A DNA stretch of 63,523 bases from Ferrovibrio sp. (GTDB lineage Bacteria; Pseudomonadota; Alphaproteobacteria; Ferrovibrionales; Ferrovibrionaceae), in assembly GCF_025869515.1 (NCBI RefSeq), contig NZ_JAOZVR010000062.1, positions 1 to 63,523 on the forward strand. The letters are read 5' to 3'. The position numbers were made by a program, and so were the translations under genes. The notes beneath the pieces were generated by a model. That model was not told the DNA's origin. It saw nothing but the letters and a program-made list of their open reading frames with translations, and did not search any database. Shown here in pieces: positions 8,286-16,174 of this stretch (position 1 is the stretch's first letter; every line of letters starts with the position of its first letter).

Positions 8286-9211
8286 CACTGCCATTGCCTG
8301 TGAAAATTGTCGGCGCAGCCGTGGCGGTCGCGATGCTGGCCTGCGTGCCACTGGTGGCTGATGGCTATCGCCTGTCACTCGCCATCGGCCTGCTGAACTA
8401 TACCGTGCTGGCCACAGCCTGGGCGCTGTTTTCCGGCCCCACGCGCTATGTCTCGCTCGCCACGGTCGCCTTCTTCGGCATCGGAGTCTACACGGTGGCA
8501 GTGCTGGGTGAAGTACTGGCCTGGCCGCTGGTGCTGCTGATCGCACTTGGCATCGGCGTTGTTCTGGCGCTTATCATCGGCCTCTCTACATTGCGCCTGT
8601 CCGGCGTTTATTTCGTCATCTTCACCTTCGGTCTCGCCGAACTGGTGCGCCAGCTGGTTACCTGGTTCGAAGTCAACAAGACCCGCACACTGGGCCGCTA
8701 TGTTTTCGTCGACATCACCACCGACCAGATATATTGGCAGCTGCTTGCTTTGGCCGTCATGGTCTTTGCCGCGGGCCTGCTGATCCGGCGCTCGCGCCTC
8801 GGTCTTGCACTGCGGGTGATCGGCGATGACGAAACCGTGGCGCGCCATGTCGGAATTAATGTGACCGCGGCCAAGGTTGCACTATTCATGCTCAGCGCGG
8901 CCTTCATGACGCTCTGCGGTGCGGTGATGGCGCCACGCTGGAGCTATATCGATCCGGCGATCGCTTTCAATCCTGTCACGTCTTTCCAGGTGCTGATCAT
9001 GGCACTGCTGGGAGGCGTGCACCGGCTCTATGGACCGGTCCTCGGTGTTGTACCTCTGACCCTGCTATTCGAATTCCTGCTGGCGAACTTCCCGAATCAT
9101 TTCAGCATCCTGATCGGTATCGCCTTCATGCTGATCGTCTATGCCATTCCCAATGGTATTGCCGGTCTGGCCGAGAAACTGTGGGCCAGGGTGAAGGGGG
9201 CGCGGCCATGA
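8282..9211 (+). CDS. Branched-chain amino acid-type ABC permease, LivM family
   Basis: 309-residue membrane permease, partner of the LivH-like protein. It shows about eight to nine membrane segments and the LivM signature region SGVYFVIFTFGLAELVRQLV, then the coupling-loop region LALRVIGDDETVARHVGIN and the C-terminal MALLGGVHRLYGPVLG, typical of the family. It is translationally coupled on both sides by ATGA overlaps (8282-8285 and 9208-9211). Nothing unusual in length or motifs. Confidence 0.92.
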   Translation: MTLPLPVKIVGAAVAVAMLACVPLVADGYRLSLAIGLLNYTVLATAWALFSGPTRYVSLATVAFFGIGVYTVAVLGEVLAWPLVLLIALGIGVVLALIIGLSTLRLSGVYFVIFTFGLAELVRQLVTWFEVNKTRTLGRYVFVDITTDQIYWQLLALAVMVFAAGLLIRRSRLGLALRVIGDDETVARHVGINVTAAKVALFMLSAAFMTLCGAVMAPRWSYIDPAIAFNPVTSFQVLIMALLGGVHRLYGPVLGVVPLTLLFEFLLANFPNHFSILIGIAFMLIVYAIPNGIAGLAEKLWARVKGARP

Positions 9212-9942
9212 ACGCGCCACCTCTGCTGGCCGTGCAGGGCCTGACCCGCCGCTTCGGTGGGCTGGTGGCTGTCGACGGCCTCGACCTCACTGTATTCAAG
9301 GGAGAAATTATCGGCCTGCTCGGGCCCAATGGGTCAGGTAAGACCACGGCCCTCAATCTGATTTCCGGCGCACTGAAGCCCGATGCTGGCACAGTCGCGC
9401 TGCGCGGCGATTTCATCCAGGGACTGGCACCGTTCCGCATTGCCCGTCGGGGCGTGGCCCGCACCTTCCAACTCGTGCGCGTGCTCGGTTCGATGACCTG
9501 TCGCGAGAATGTGCTGGCTGGCCTGGCCTTCGGTACCCGCAATGACTGGGGTGTCCGTGCCGATGCCAATGCTGATGACCTGTTGCAGCGCGTGGGGCTC
9601 GTCGGGCGTGGCGGCGTGATGACCGCCGAGCTGACTTATATCGACCAGAAGCGGCTTGAACTGGCCCGCGCGCTGGCTCTGCGGCCCGATCTGTTGCTGC
9701 TGGATGAATGGCTCGCCGGATTGAATCCCACCGAACTGCTGCAGGGTATCGAACTGGTGCGCTCGCTGCGCGGCGACGGCATCGCCATCCTGATGGTCGA
9801 GCATGTCATGGATGCGATCCGTTCCCTCTGCGACCGCTGCGTGGTGATGAATGCCGGCCGCCGGATTGCAGAGGGTACACCATCTGCCGTTCTGGCCGAT
9901 CCCGAGGTTATTCGCGCCTATCTGGGAGACGAGGATGCTTGA
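9208..9942 (+). CDS. ABC transporter ATP-binding protein, LivG family, variant signature loop
   Basis: 244-residue cytoplasmic ATPase of the Liv importer. Walker A GPNGSGKT lies near residues 38-45 and the switch histidine in MVEHVMDAI near 200. The ABC signature is unusual: instead of LSYGQQ/LPYGDQ it reads LTYIDQKRLELARAL, and Walker B continues as LLLLDEWLAGLNP, with Trp where most have Pro. I chose the ATG at 9208, which overlaps the livM-like stop; an in-frame GTG at 9181 would only add nine residues. The LivF-like partner starts 8 bp inside its end. Function is inferred from family and operon. Confidence 0.9.
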   Translation: MNAPPLLAVQGLTRRFGGLVAVDGLDLTVFKGEIIGLLGPNGSGKTTALNLISGALKPDAGTVALRGDFIQGLAPFRIARRGVARTFQLVRVLGSMTCRENVLAGLAFGTRNDWGVRADANADDLLQRVGLVGRGGVMTAELTYIDQKRLELARALALRPDLLLLDEWLAGLNPTELLQGIELVRSLRGDGIAILMVEHVMDAIRSLCDRCVVMNAGRRIAEGTPSAVLADPEVIRAYLGDEDA

Positions 9943-10657
9943 GATCGCCGATCTTTCCGTTTCCTACGGCAAGCATCGCGCCGTCGACAACGTCGCGCTG
10001 ACCGTCGCGCAATCCGAAATCGTTGTCATCCTTGGTGCCAATGGTAGTGGCAAGACTTCGCTGCTCAAGGCCATCGGTGGTATCCAGCCGGCCGCCAGTG
10101 GCGCGCGGATTATGCTGGCCGGTGCCGATCTGAGCAGACTGCGCGCCCATGCCATCGTCGAGGCCGGTCTCGCACTGGTGCCGGAGGGCCGAGGCATTTT
10201 CGGCGAACTGACCGTGCGCGAAAACCTGATGCTCGGTGCCTATGCCAAACGCGCGCGGGCAGGTGAAGCGGAGAATCTGGACCGGGTATTGACGCTGTTC
10301 CCGCGCCTAGGCGAGCGCCTGGCCCAGGCTGCCCGCACCATGAGCGGCGGTGAGCAGCAGATGGTCGCCATCGGCCGCGCCCTGATGTCGGCGCCTGATA
10401 TCCTGTTGCTGGATGAACCTTCGTTGGGCCTGTCGCCGCTGATGTGTGGCGAATTGTTTGGTGCATTAACCCGCATCCGTCAGGCCGGTATCGGTGTGCT
10501 GCTGGTGGAGCAGAATGCCAAGCGCAGCCTGGCCATCGCCGACCGCGGCTATCTGCTGGAAAACGGTCGTATCGTCGGGCAGGGCGCGGCCGCTTCATTA
10601 CAAAAAGATCCCGCCGTACAGCGCGCCTATCTCGGCGTGGCGCAATCGGCGGTCTGA
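9935..10657 (+). CDS. ABC transporter ATP-binding protein, LivF family
   Basis: 240 residues starting at ATG 9935, with GGGAGACGAGG just upstream inside the LivG-like gene. It contains Walker A (GANGSGKT), the canonical signature MSGGEQQM, Walker B (ILLLDEPSLGLSP) and the switch histidine region replaced by LVEQNAKR, as usual in LivF. It is the second ATPase of the importer and the only one of the pair with a textbook signature loop. The aldehyde dehydrogenase gene follows after 24 bp. Confidence 0.92.
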   Translation: MLEIADLSVSYGKHRAVDNVALTVAQSEIVVILGANGSGKTSLLKAIGGIQPAASGARIMLAGADLSRLRAHAIVEAGLALVPEGRGIFGELTVRENLMLGAYAKRARAGEAENLDRVLTLFPRLGERLAQAARTMSGGEQQMVAIGRALMSAPDILLLDEPSLGLSPLMCGELFGALTRIRQAGIGVLLVEQNAKRSLAIADRGYLLENGRIVGQGAAASLQKDPAVQRAYLGVAQSAV

Positions 10658-10681
10658 ATCACTGAGGATGGGAGAAACGAT

Positions 10682-12133
10682 ATGTTCAACATCGACCTGC
10701 TGATCGACGGCAAGGCAGCGCCGGCCGCCAAGGGACGCACCTTCGAGCGCCGCAATCCCCTGAATGACAGCGTCGCCAGCAAGGCAGCCGCCGCCGATGT
10801 GGCCGATGCCAGAGCAGCCGCCGATGCTGCCGCCAAGGCCTTTCCAGCCTGGTCTGTGCTGGGGCCGAACGAGCGTCGCGCTTTACTCAACAAGGCAGCC
10901 GATGCCATGGCGGCGCGAGCCCCCGATTTCATCGCCCGCATGGCGGCGGAGATCGGCGCCACGGCTGGCTGGGCCGGATTCAACGTGCATCTGGCGTCGG
11001 GCATGCTGCGCGAAGCTGCGGCCATGACCACCCAGATCGGCGGTGAGGTGATCCCGTCCGACAAGCCGGGCTGCATTGCCATGGCGGTGCGCCAGCCGGT
11101 CGGCGTCATCCTGGGCATCGCGCCGTGGAATGCGCCGGTAATTCTGGGCACCCGCGCGCTGGCAATGCCGCTGGCCTGCGGCAACACCGTGGTGCTGAAG
11201 GCATCTGAACTCTGCCCCGGCACCCATCGCCTGATCGCCGAATGCCTGACCGATGCCGGCCTGCCGCCAGGCGTGGTCAATGTCGTCACCAATGCTCCGA
11301 CCGATGCGGCAGCGGTGGTGGAGGCGTTGATCGCCCATCCGGCGGTACGGCGGATCAATTTCACCGGCTCGACCAGAGTGGGACGCATCATTGCAGAGAT
11401 CGCAGGCCGCTATCTCAAGCCGGTGCTGCTGGAACTGGGCGGAAAGGCACCGATGCTGGTGCTGGACGATGCCGATATCGACGAGGCCGTGAAGGCGGCT
11501 GCTTTTGGCGCCTTCATGAATCAGGGCCAGATCTGCATGTCGACCGAGCGCCTGGTGGTCGACCGCAAGGTGGCTGATGAATTCGTCAGCAAGTTTGCCG
11601 CTAAGGCCAATACCCTGGTAGCCGGGGACCCGCACAAGGGCAACACCCCGCTCGGCGCCGTGGTCAGCAGGGAAGCCGTGCAGAAGGTGCAGGACCTGAT
11701 CAAGGATGCGACCTCGAAAGGCGCCAAACTGGTGGCGGGCGGCCGCGCCGAAGGTGCTATCATGGATGCCGCCGTGCTCGACCATGTCACGCCAGATATG
11801 AGCATCTACCACGAGGAGTCCTTCGGTCCCGTGGTCTGCGTGGTGCGTGCGCAGGATACCGATGATGCCGTGCGGATCGCCAATGACACGGAATATGGTC
11901 TTGCGGCCGCGGTCTTCAGCCGCAATATTGCACGCGCCATGGATGTGGCCCGCCGCATCGAAAGCGGCATCTGCCATGTGAATGGCCCGACCGTGCATGA
12001 TGAGGCGCAGATGCCCTTCGGCGGTACCAAGGCATCGGGCTATGGCCGCTTCGGCGGCAAGGCCGGCATGGATCAATTCACTGAGCTGCGCTGGATCACC
12101 ATCGAGACCCAGCCCGGCCGCTTCCCGATCTGA
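10682..12133 (+). CDS. NAD(P)+-dependent aldehyde dehydrogenase (salicylaldehyde/vanillin dehydrogenase-like)
   Basis: 483 residues, full-length ALDH superfamily enzyme oxidising an aldehyde to the acid. Catalytic residues are in place: N150 (APWNAP), E251 (LELGGK) and C285 (QGQICMS). The overall style, with FERRNPLNDSVASKAAAADV at the start and PFGGTKASGYGRFGGK near the end, resembles salicylaldehyde and vanillin dehydrogenases more than betaine-aldehyde types. GGGAGAAACGAT precedes the ATG. Its place between a Liv importer and a dihydroxyacetophenone-dioxygenase-like cupin suggests an aromatic aldehyde. The exact substrate is unproven. Confidence 0.85.
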   Translation: MFNIDLLIDGKAAPAAKGRTFERRNPLNDSVASKAAAADVADARAAADAAAKAFPAWSVLGPNERRALLNKAADAMAARAPDFIARMAAEIGATAGWAGFNVHLASGMLREAAAMTTQIGGEVIPSDKPGCIAMAVRQPVGVILGIAPWNAPVILGTRALAMPLACGNTVVLKASELCPGTHRLIAECLTDAGLPPGVVNVVTNAPTDAAAVVEALIAHPAVRRINFTGSTRVGRIIAEIAGRYLKPVLLELGGKAPMLVLDDADIDEAVKAAAFGAFMNQGQICMSTERLVVDRKVADEFVSKFAAKANTLVAGDPHKGNTPLGAVVSREAVQKVQDLIKDATSKGAKLVAGGRAEGAIMDAAVLDHVTPDMSIYHEESFGPVVCVVRAQDTDDAVRIANDTEYGLAAAVFSRNIARAMDVARRIESGICHVNGPTVHDEAQMPFGGTKASGYGRFGGKAGMDQFTELRWITIETQPGRFPI

Positions 12134-12141
12134 GGCCCGCC

Positions 12142-12906
12142 ATGGCTCTGCTGGATGGCAAGGTCTGTATCGTCACCGGTGGTGCCGGCAGTCTGGGATT
12201 GGCCTCCGTGGCAGAATTCCGTCGCGAGGGCGGTCGCGTCATGCTGGTTGATCGCGACATGTCGGCAATTGAGGCGGCCATCGCTAGCATTGGAGGGTCG
12301 GGCAAGGATATCGCTGCCTGTGCCGCCGATGTGGCCAGCACCGAAGGTACCAGGCGCTATATCGACGAGACGATCTCGCGCTGGGGCAAGATCGATGTGC
12401 TGTTCAGCAATGCAGGCATTAGCGGCGTGATCCGTCCGGTGACCGACTATCCGGAAGATGTGTTCGATGCCGTGATGGCGGTGAATGTACGAGCCTCCTT
12501 CCTGGCCTGCAAATACGGCCTGCCGCAGATGAATGACGGCGGCAGCATCCTGATCACCTCCAGCGTGGTGGGAGTCACCAGCGATCCCGGCATCTGCGCC
12601 TATGCGACGTCCAAGCATGCCGTGATTGGCCTGATGCGCACGGTGGCCAAGGAGGCGGCGCCCCGCCGCATTCGCGTCAATGTGATTGCGCCGGGTCCGA
12701 TCGACAATGGATTTCAGCTCGATATCGAGAAGGGCATATCCGCCGCCACCGGCCGGGATGGCACCAAGCTTCTGGACTCCATCATTCCGCTCGGCCGTCA
12801 TGGCCGGCCGGAAGAGATCGCCCGCATGGTGCTGTTCCATGCTTCTGATCTCGGCAGCTTCACCACCGGCAGCGTGCTGATGGCGGACGGCGGCATGCAT
12901 ATCTGA
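12142..12906 (+). CDS. Short-chain dehydrogenase/reductase
   Basis: 254-residue classical SDR. It has the Rossmann motif GGAGSLG (residues 13-19), NAG near 90, the catalytic Ser in ILITSSVVG, the YATSK catalytic Tyr/Lys pair, and the PG motif followed by a variable substrate loop. It ends with the usual TGSVLMADGGMHI. It starts 8 bp after the aldehyde dehydrogenase stop and is followed after 33 bp by the cupin dioxygenase-like gene. A role in oxidising or reducing a side-chain alcohol or ketone in the same pathway is plausible but inferred only from position. Confidence 0.88.
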   Translation: MALLDGKVCIVTGGAGSLGLASVAEFRREGGRVMLVDRDMSAIEAAIASIGGSGKDIAACAADVASTEGTRRYIDETISRWGKIDVLFSNAGISGVIRPVTDYPEDVFDAVMAVNVRASFLACKYGLPQMNDGGSILITSSVVGVTSDPGICAYATSKHAVIGLMRTVAKEAAPRRIRVNVIAPGPIDNGFQLDIEKGISAATGRDGTKLLDSIIPLGRHGRPEEIARMVLFHASDLGSFTTGSVLMADGGMHI

Positions 12907-12939
12907 TCGTCAACACGCAGCAGGAGAGGAGGGCGCCCT

Positions 12940-13473
12940 ATGCCTGAACTTGCCACGACTGAATTCTGGAAAGACCTGAAGCCTATCGCCAAGGTGTTTC
13001 AGCACGATGCCCTGCCGGAAGTCTATCTCAAAAATGCACCGACCGAGGATGAGCGGCTCTATGTGCCGTTCACTGATACGGTGTCATCGCGACCATTGTG
13101 GATTTCACCGTCGCAGAACAAGTGGTGCGACATCCTGATGGCGAAAAGCGCCGGCCTGGTAAACCGGCATTACCACCCTCATGAAGTCTTCGCCTACACG
13201 ATCTCTGGAAAGTGGGGTTATCTGGAGCATGACTGGACTGCCGCGGCCGGCGATTTCGTCTATGAAACGCCAGGCGAGGGCCATACGCTGGTTGCCTATG
13301 AGCACAAGGATCCGATGAAGGTGTTCTTCACCGTCACCGGGCCGCTGATCTGGCTGGATGAGAATGGCGAGCCGGCCGGTTATTTCGATGTGCACAACTA
13401 CATCGACCTGTGCCGGAACCATTACGAGAAGATCGGGATTGGCGCCGCCTATATCGACACGTTGTTCCGGTAG
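12940..13473 (+). CDS. Cupin dioxygenase resembling 2,4'-dihydroxyacetophenone dioxygenase
   Basis: 177 residues, single cupin domain. Length and pattern match 2,4'-dihydroxyacetophenone dioxygenase, a Fe(II) enzyme that cleaves an alpha-hydroxyketone side chain to 4-hydroxybenzoate and formate. Likely metal ligands are H77, H79 and H115 (RHYHPHEVF and GEGHTLV), close to the three histidines of the characterised enzyme. Shared style elements include GKWGYLEHDW and HYEKIGIGAAYID. GGAGAGGAGG precedes the ATG. It is the last gene of the Liv-ALDH-SDR operon and ends 2 bp from a convergent SDR gene. Other cupin functions cannot be excluded, but this is the best family match I recognise. Confidence 0.72.
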   Translation: MPELATTEFWKDLKPIAKVFQHDALPEVYLKNAPTEDERLYVPFTDTVSSRPLWISPSQNKWCDILMAKSAGLVNRHYHPHEVFAYTISGKWGYLEHDWTAAAGDFVYETPGEGHTLVAYEHKDPMKVFFTVTGPLIWLDENGEPAGYFDVHNYIDLCRNHYEKIGIGAAYIDTLFR

Positions 13474-13475
13474 AG

Positions 13476-14255
13476 TTAAAGCGCCTGCGGATGCGCGGCG
13501 CCATCCAGCACGATACTCTGACCGCTGACATAGCCCGCGCCGGCACTGCATAGGTAAGCACAGAACCGGCCGAGTTCGGCCGGGTCGCCGAAACGGCCTG
13601 CCGGCAGTTCGGCTTTGCGGGCGGCGACCACGTCGTCGACCGGCTGGCCCTCGCGTTTGGCGCGGAAGGCAAAGTTCGACAGAAGCCGGTCGGTGGCAAA
13701 CGCTCCGGGCAGCAGGTTGTTAACCGTCACGTTGTTCTTTGCCAGCCCGCGCACGATGGTGGCCACAAAGCCATGCAGGCCGCTGCGGGCGGCTGCGCTC
13801 AGGCCCTGGGCATCGATAGGATGCCGCACCACGCTGGAGGTGATGTTGACAATACGGCCGAACTTGCGTTCTGCCATGCCATCGGCATAAGCGCCGATCA
13901 GGGCAATCGGTGCGCGCATGTTGGTGTTGAGCGCCTGCTCCCAGTCGGCTGCGGACCAGCTGCGATAATCGCCCGGCGGCGGACCTCCGGCATTGTTGAC
14001 CAGGATATCCGGCGCCGGACAGGCGGCCAGCAGGGCAGCGCGGCCAGATTCGGCGGAAAGATCGGCGGCGACTGGCGTTACCGTTACCCTGTATTGGGCG
14101 GTGATCTCTGCGGCAGCTTTTTCCAGTGTCTCGGCGCTTCGCGCATTCAGCACGATATTGACGCCTTCGGCAGCCAACGCTTCGGCACAGGCGCGGCCCA
14201 GGCCTTTGCTGGCGGCACAGACGATGGCAGTGTGTCCTGAAATCCCGAGATCCAT
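13476..14255 (-). CDS. SDR-family protein lacking the catalytic Tyr-x3-Lys
   Basis: 259 residues, SDR fold with a cofactor loop (CAASKGLGRA, residues 13-22), NNAGGPPPG near residue 90 and the usual C-terminal SGQSIVLDGA. The catalytic region is odd. After ITSSVV, where YSASK would be expected, it reads SAAAR within GLSAAARSGLHGF, so both Tyr and Lys are replaced. A subgroup of bacterial SDRs carries a similar substitution, so this is probably a stable variant rather than decay, but normal SDR chemistry is not expected. It is downstream of and co-oriented with the aldehyde dehydrogenase at 14266-15732. Confidence 0.85.
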   Translation of the reverse strand: MDLGISGHTAIVCAASKGLGRACAEALAAEGVNIVLNARSAETLEKAAAEITAQYRVTVTPVAADLSAESGRAALLAACPAPDILVNNAGGPPPGDYRSWSAADWEQALNTNMRAPIALIGAYADGMAERKFGRIVNITSSVVRHPIDAQGLSAAARSGLHGFVATIVRGLAKNNVTVNNLLPGAFATDRLLSNFAFRAKREGQPVDDVVAARKAELPAGRFGDPAELGRFCAYLCSAGAGYVSGQSIVLDGAAHPQAL

Positions 14256-14265
14256 GTTCGCTTCC

Positions 14266-15732
14266 TCAATCCGCCCACGGAATCGGGCGGCCGGACATGT
14301 CTACATAAATGCTTTTCTGCCGCATATAGGCCTTGATGCCATCGCGGCCCTTTTCGCGGCCGAGCCCACTTTCGGCATTGCCGCCAAAAGCCGTCGCGAT
14401 GCTGAACTGCTTGTAGGTGTTGACCCAGACCGTGCCGGCATTGAGCGCGCGGCCGATACGCCAGGCGCGGCGGAAATCGCTGGTCCAGATGCCGCTGGCA
14501 AGGCCAAAGACAGTATCGTTGGCGTCATTGATCAGCGCGGCTTCATCCCGGAAAGGCAGCAATATGCCCACCGGTCCGAAGATTTCTTCCTGCGCCGTGC
14601 GACAGCGATTGCTCAAGTTCTCGATCAGGGCCGGAATGAAGTAGTTGCCATCCTGCAGCGCGGGATCGGTGGGGCGCGTTCCGCCGCAGAGCAGCCGGCC
14701 ACCTTCCTGCTGCGCCAGTCTGACATAACCTTCCACCTTGTCGCGTTGCTGCGGCGTGATCAGCGGGCCGATCTGGGTGCGTTCCGATACCGGATCGCCG
14801 ATGCGCAGGGCTTTGGTGCGCTCCACCAGGCGATCGCGGAAGCCTGCATAGATCGACTCCTCGATAAAGATGCGGGAACCGGCAATGCAACTCTGGCCCT
14901 GGCTGGAGAAAATGCCGAACAGCACGCCATTGATGGCCTGCTCAATATCAGAGTCGGCGAAGACGATATTCGGCGACTTGCCGCCGAGTTCCAGCGATAC
15001 CGGCATGATCTTCTCTGCCGCCACATGGCCGATTGCCCGGCCTGTGGCCGTACCGCCGGTGAAGGTGACCTTGGCGATGCCGGGATGTGCCACCAGGGCT
15101 GCGCCAGTCACGGCACCGGTGCCGGGCAGCACGCTGAGCAGGCCCTTGGGCAGACCGGCTTCCTCGGCCAGCTTTGCCAGCTCCAGTGCCAGCAGAGGTG
15201 AGAATTCCGATGGTTTGATGATCACGGCATTGCCAGCGGCCAGGGCGGGCGCCACTTTTTGAGCTTCACTGGCAATCGGTGAATTCCACGGCGTGATCGC
15301 GGCGATGACGCCAAATGGCTCATGCGTGCTGAGGGACAGGTAGTTGCCGCGCGAAGGCGTGATGTCGCCTTCTAGGGTTTCGCAGGCGGCGGCGAAGAAG
15401 CGGAAGGTGCCGGCCGCACTGGCCACAAGGGCACGGGTTTCCAGGATCGGCTTGCCGTTATCCTGCCGCTGCAGCTGCGCCAGCCTTTCCGAGTCGCGCT
15501 CGATCAGCGCGGCAATGCGATGCAGATAGGCCGCGCGGTGATGCGGCAGCAGATCGCGCCAGTCCGGATTGTGCATCGCCACCTGCGCGGCTTTCACCGC
15601 GTCATCGACATCCTCCGCGGACGCCGTACTGACCATGGCAAGGGCTGCATTATTGGCGGGATTGCGTGTGATCAGCGGGGCTCCGCGGCCCGGGCGCCAG
15701 TCACCGGCGAGATATATCGGCAAAGCGGTCAT
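14266..15732 (-). CDS. NAD(P)+-dependent aldehyde dehydrogenase
   Basis: 488 residues, full-length ALDH. Catalytic residues are N150 (TPWNSP), E248 (LELGGK) and C282 (QGQSCIAGS). The C-terminal half has EEIFGPVGILLPF and the usual oligomerisation strand. It is a different subfamily from the ALDH at 10682, closer to general betaine/aromatic semialdehyde dehydrogenases. It is the first gene of a two-gene minus-strand unit with the atypical SDR (10 bp gap), and its promoter region is shared with the divergent cluster at 15863. That position suggests it serves the same pathway. The substrate is unknown. Confidence 0.88.
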   Translation of the reverse strand: MTALPIYLAGDWRPGRGAPLITRNPANNAALAMVSTASAEDVDDAVKAAQVAMHNPDWRDLLPHHRAAYLHRIAALIERDSERLAQLQRQDNGKPILETRALVASAAGTFRFFAAACETLEGDITPSRGNYLSLSTHEPFGVIAAITPWNSPIASEAQKVAPALAAGNAVIIKPSEFSPLLALELAKLAEEAGLPKGLLSVLPGTGAVTGAALVAHPGIAKVTFTGGTATGRAIGHVAAEKIMPVSLELGGKSPNIVFADSDIEQAINGVLFGIFSSQGQSCIAGSRIFIEESIYAGFRDRLVERTKALRIGDPVSERTQIGPLITPQQRDKVEGYVRLAQQEGGRLLCGGTRPTDPALQDGNYFIPALIENLSNRCRTAQEEIFGPVGILLPFRDEAALINDANDTVFGLASGIWTSDFRRAWRIGRALNAGTVWVNTYKQFSIATAFGGNAESGLGREKGRDGIKAYMRQKSIYVDMSGRPIPWAD

Positions 15733-15815
15733 GAGACAGATCGACGAAAAGTTTGCGACAGATTCAGCTTTACAAGCACCGTAACTGAACCCTACGATGT
15801 TGCATATAGGAAATG

Positions 15816-15835
15816 ACGTTTTGCTAATAAAACGT
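15816..15835. promoter_or_regulatory. Candidate operator, ACGTTTT-N6-AAAACGT
   Basis: A perfect 7-bp inverted repeat with a 6-bp spacer (ACGTTTT at 15816-15822, AAAACGT at 15829-15835) lies in the 130-bp divergent region between the aldehyde dehydrogenase and the small unknown gene at 15863. Its 20-bp size and AT-rich centre suit a dimeric regulator. The only regulator encoded in the adjoining cluster is the IclR protein at 22112, which I suggest as the binder. Confidence 0.5.
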
Positions 15836-15862
15836 TAGCCGCATTTCTGCGAGGGCGGTGCG

Positions 15863-16174
15863 ATGGAGTTCAACCCTTATCTGGTCGGTAATTCCGGCGG
15901 TGCCGATGGTGACGCCAACAAGGGCGGCCCGGAGGCCATCGAGCAACCCGCGCGCGCACCGAACATCCCCTGGCAGACCCGCCCGGCGGCCCTGACAGAG
16001 TTCGAAGCGACGCTGGCCGATACGCTGATGGCGATGTTCCGCGACGGCGTCGATGAGCTGCCGGCCATCGTCGCCAGACTGAACGCCGCCGGTCCGCGCC
16101 ATCCCGAAGGCAGCTGGACCGAAGCGAATTACCAGAGCCTGATGGCCCGCCTCGCGCACGGGCAGGCCGCATGA
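15863..16174 (+). CDS. Small conserved-looking protein, possible recombinase-like helix-turn-helix
   Basis: 103 residues, no signal peptide or membrane segment. The N-terminus is Gly/Pro/Ala-rich and probably disordered. Residues 40-100 look like two or three helices ending in PEGSWTEANYQSLMARL. That ending recalls the recombinase-domain pattern in which a G-x-W-T turn precedes a helix, but there is no resolvase catalytic domain. I do not recognise a function. The gene is the first in the cluster and overlaps the ABC ATPase start by ATGA, so it is a coupled part of the operon. GAGGGCGG precedes the ATG. Confidence 0.7.
   Translation: MEFNPYLVGNSGGADGDANKGGPEAIEQPARAPNIPWQTRPAALTEFEATLADTLMAMFRDGVDELPAIVARLNAAGPRHPEGSWTEANYQSLMARLAHGQAA

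Noticed and set aside
13993..15201. Plus-strand open frame of 402 codons
   Set aside because: Shadow across the SDR and aldehyde dehydrogenase genes on the opposite strand. It spans their junction, which a real gene would not do.
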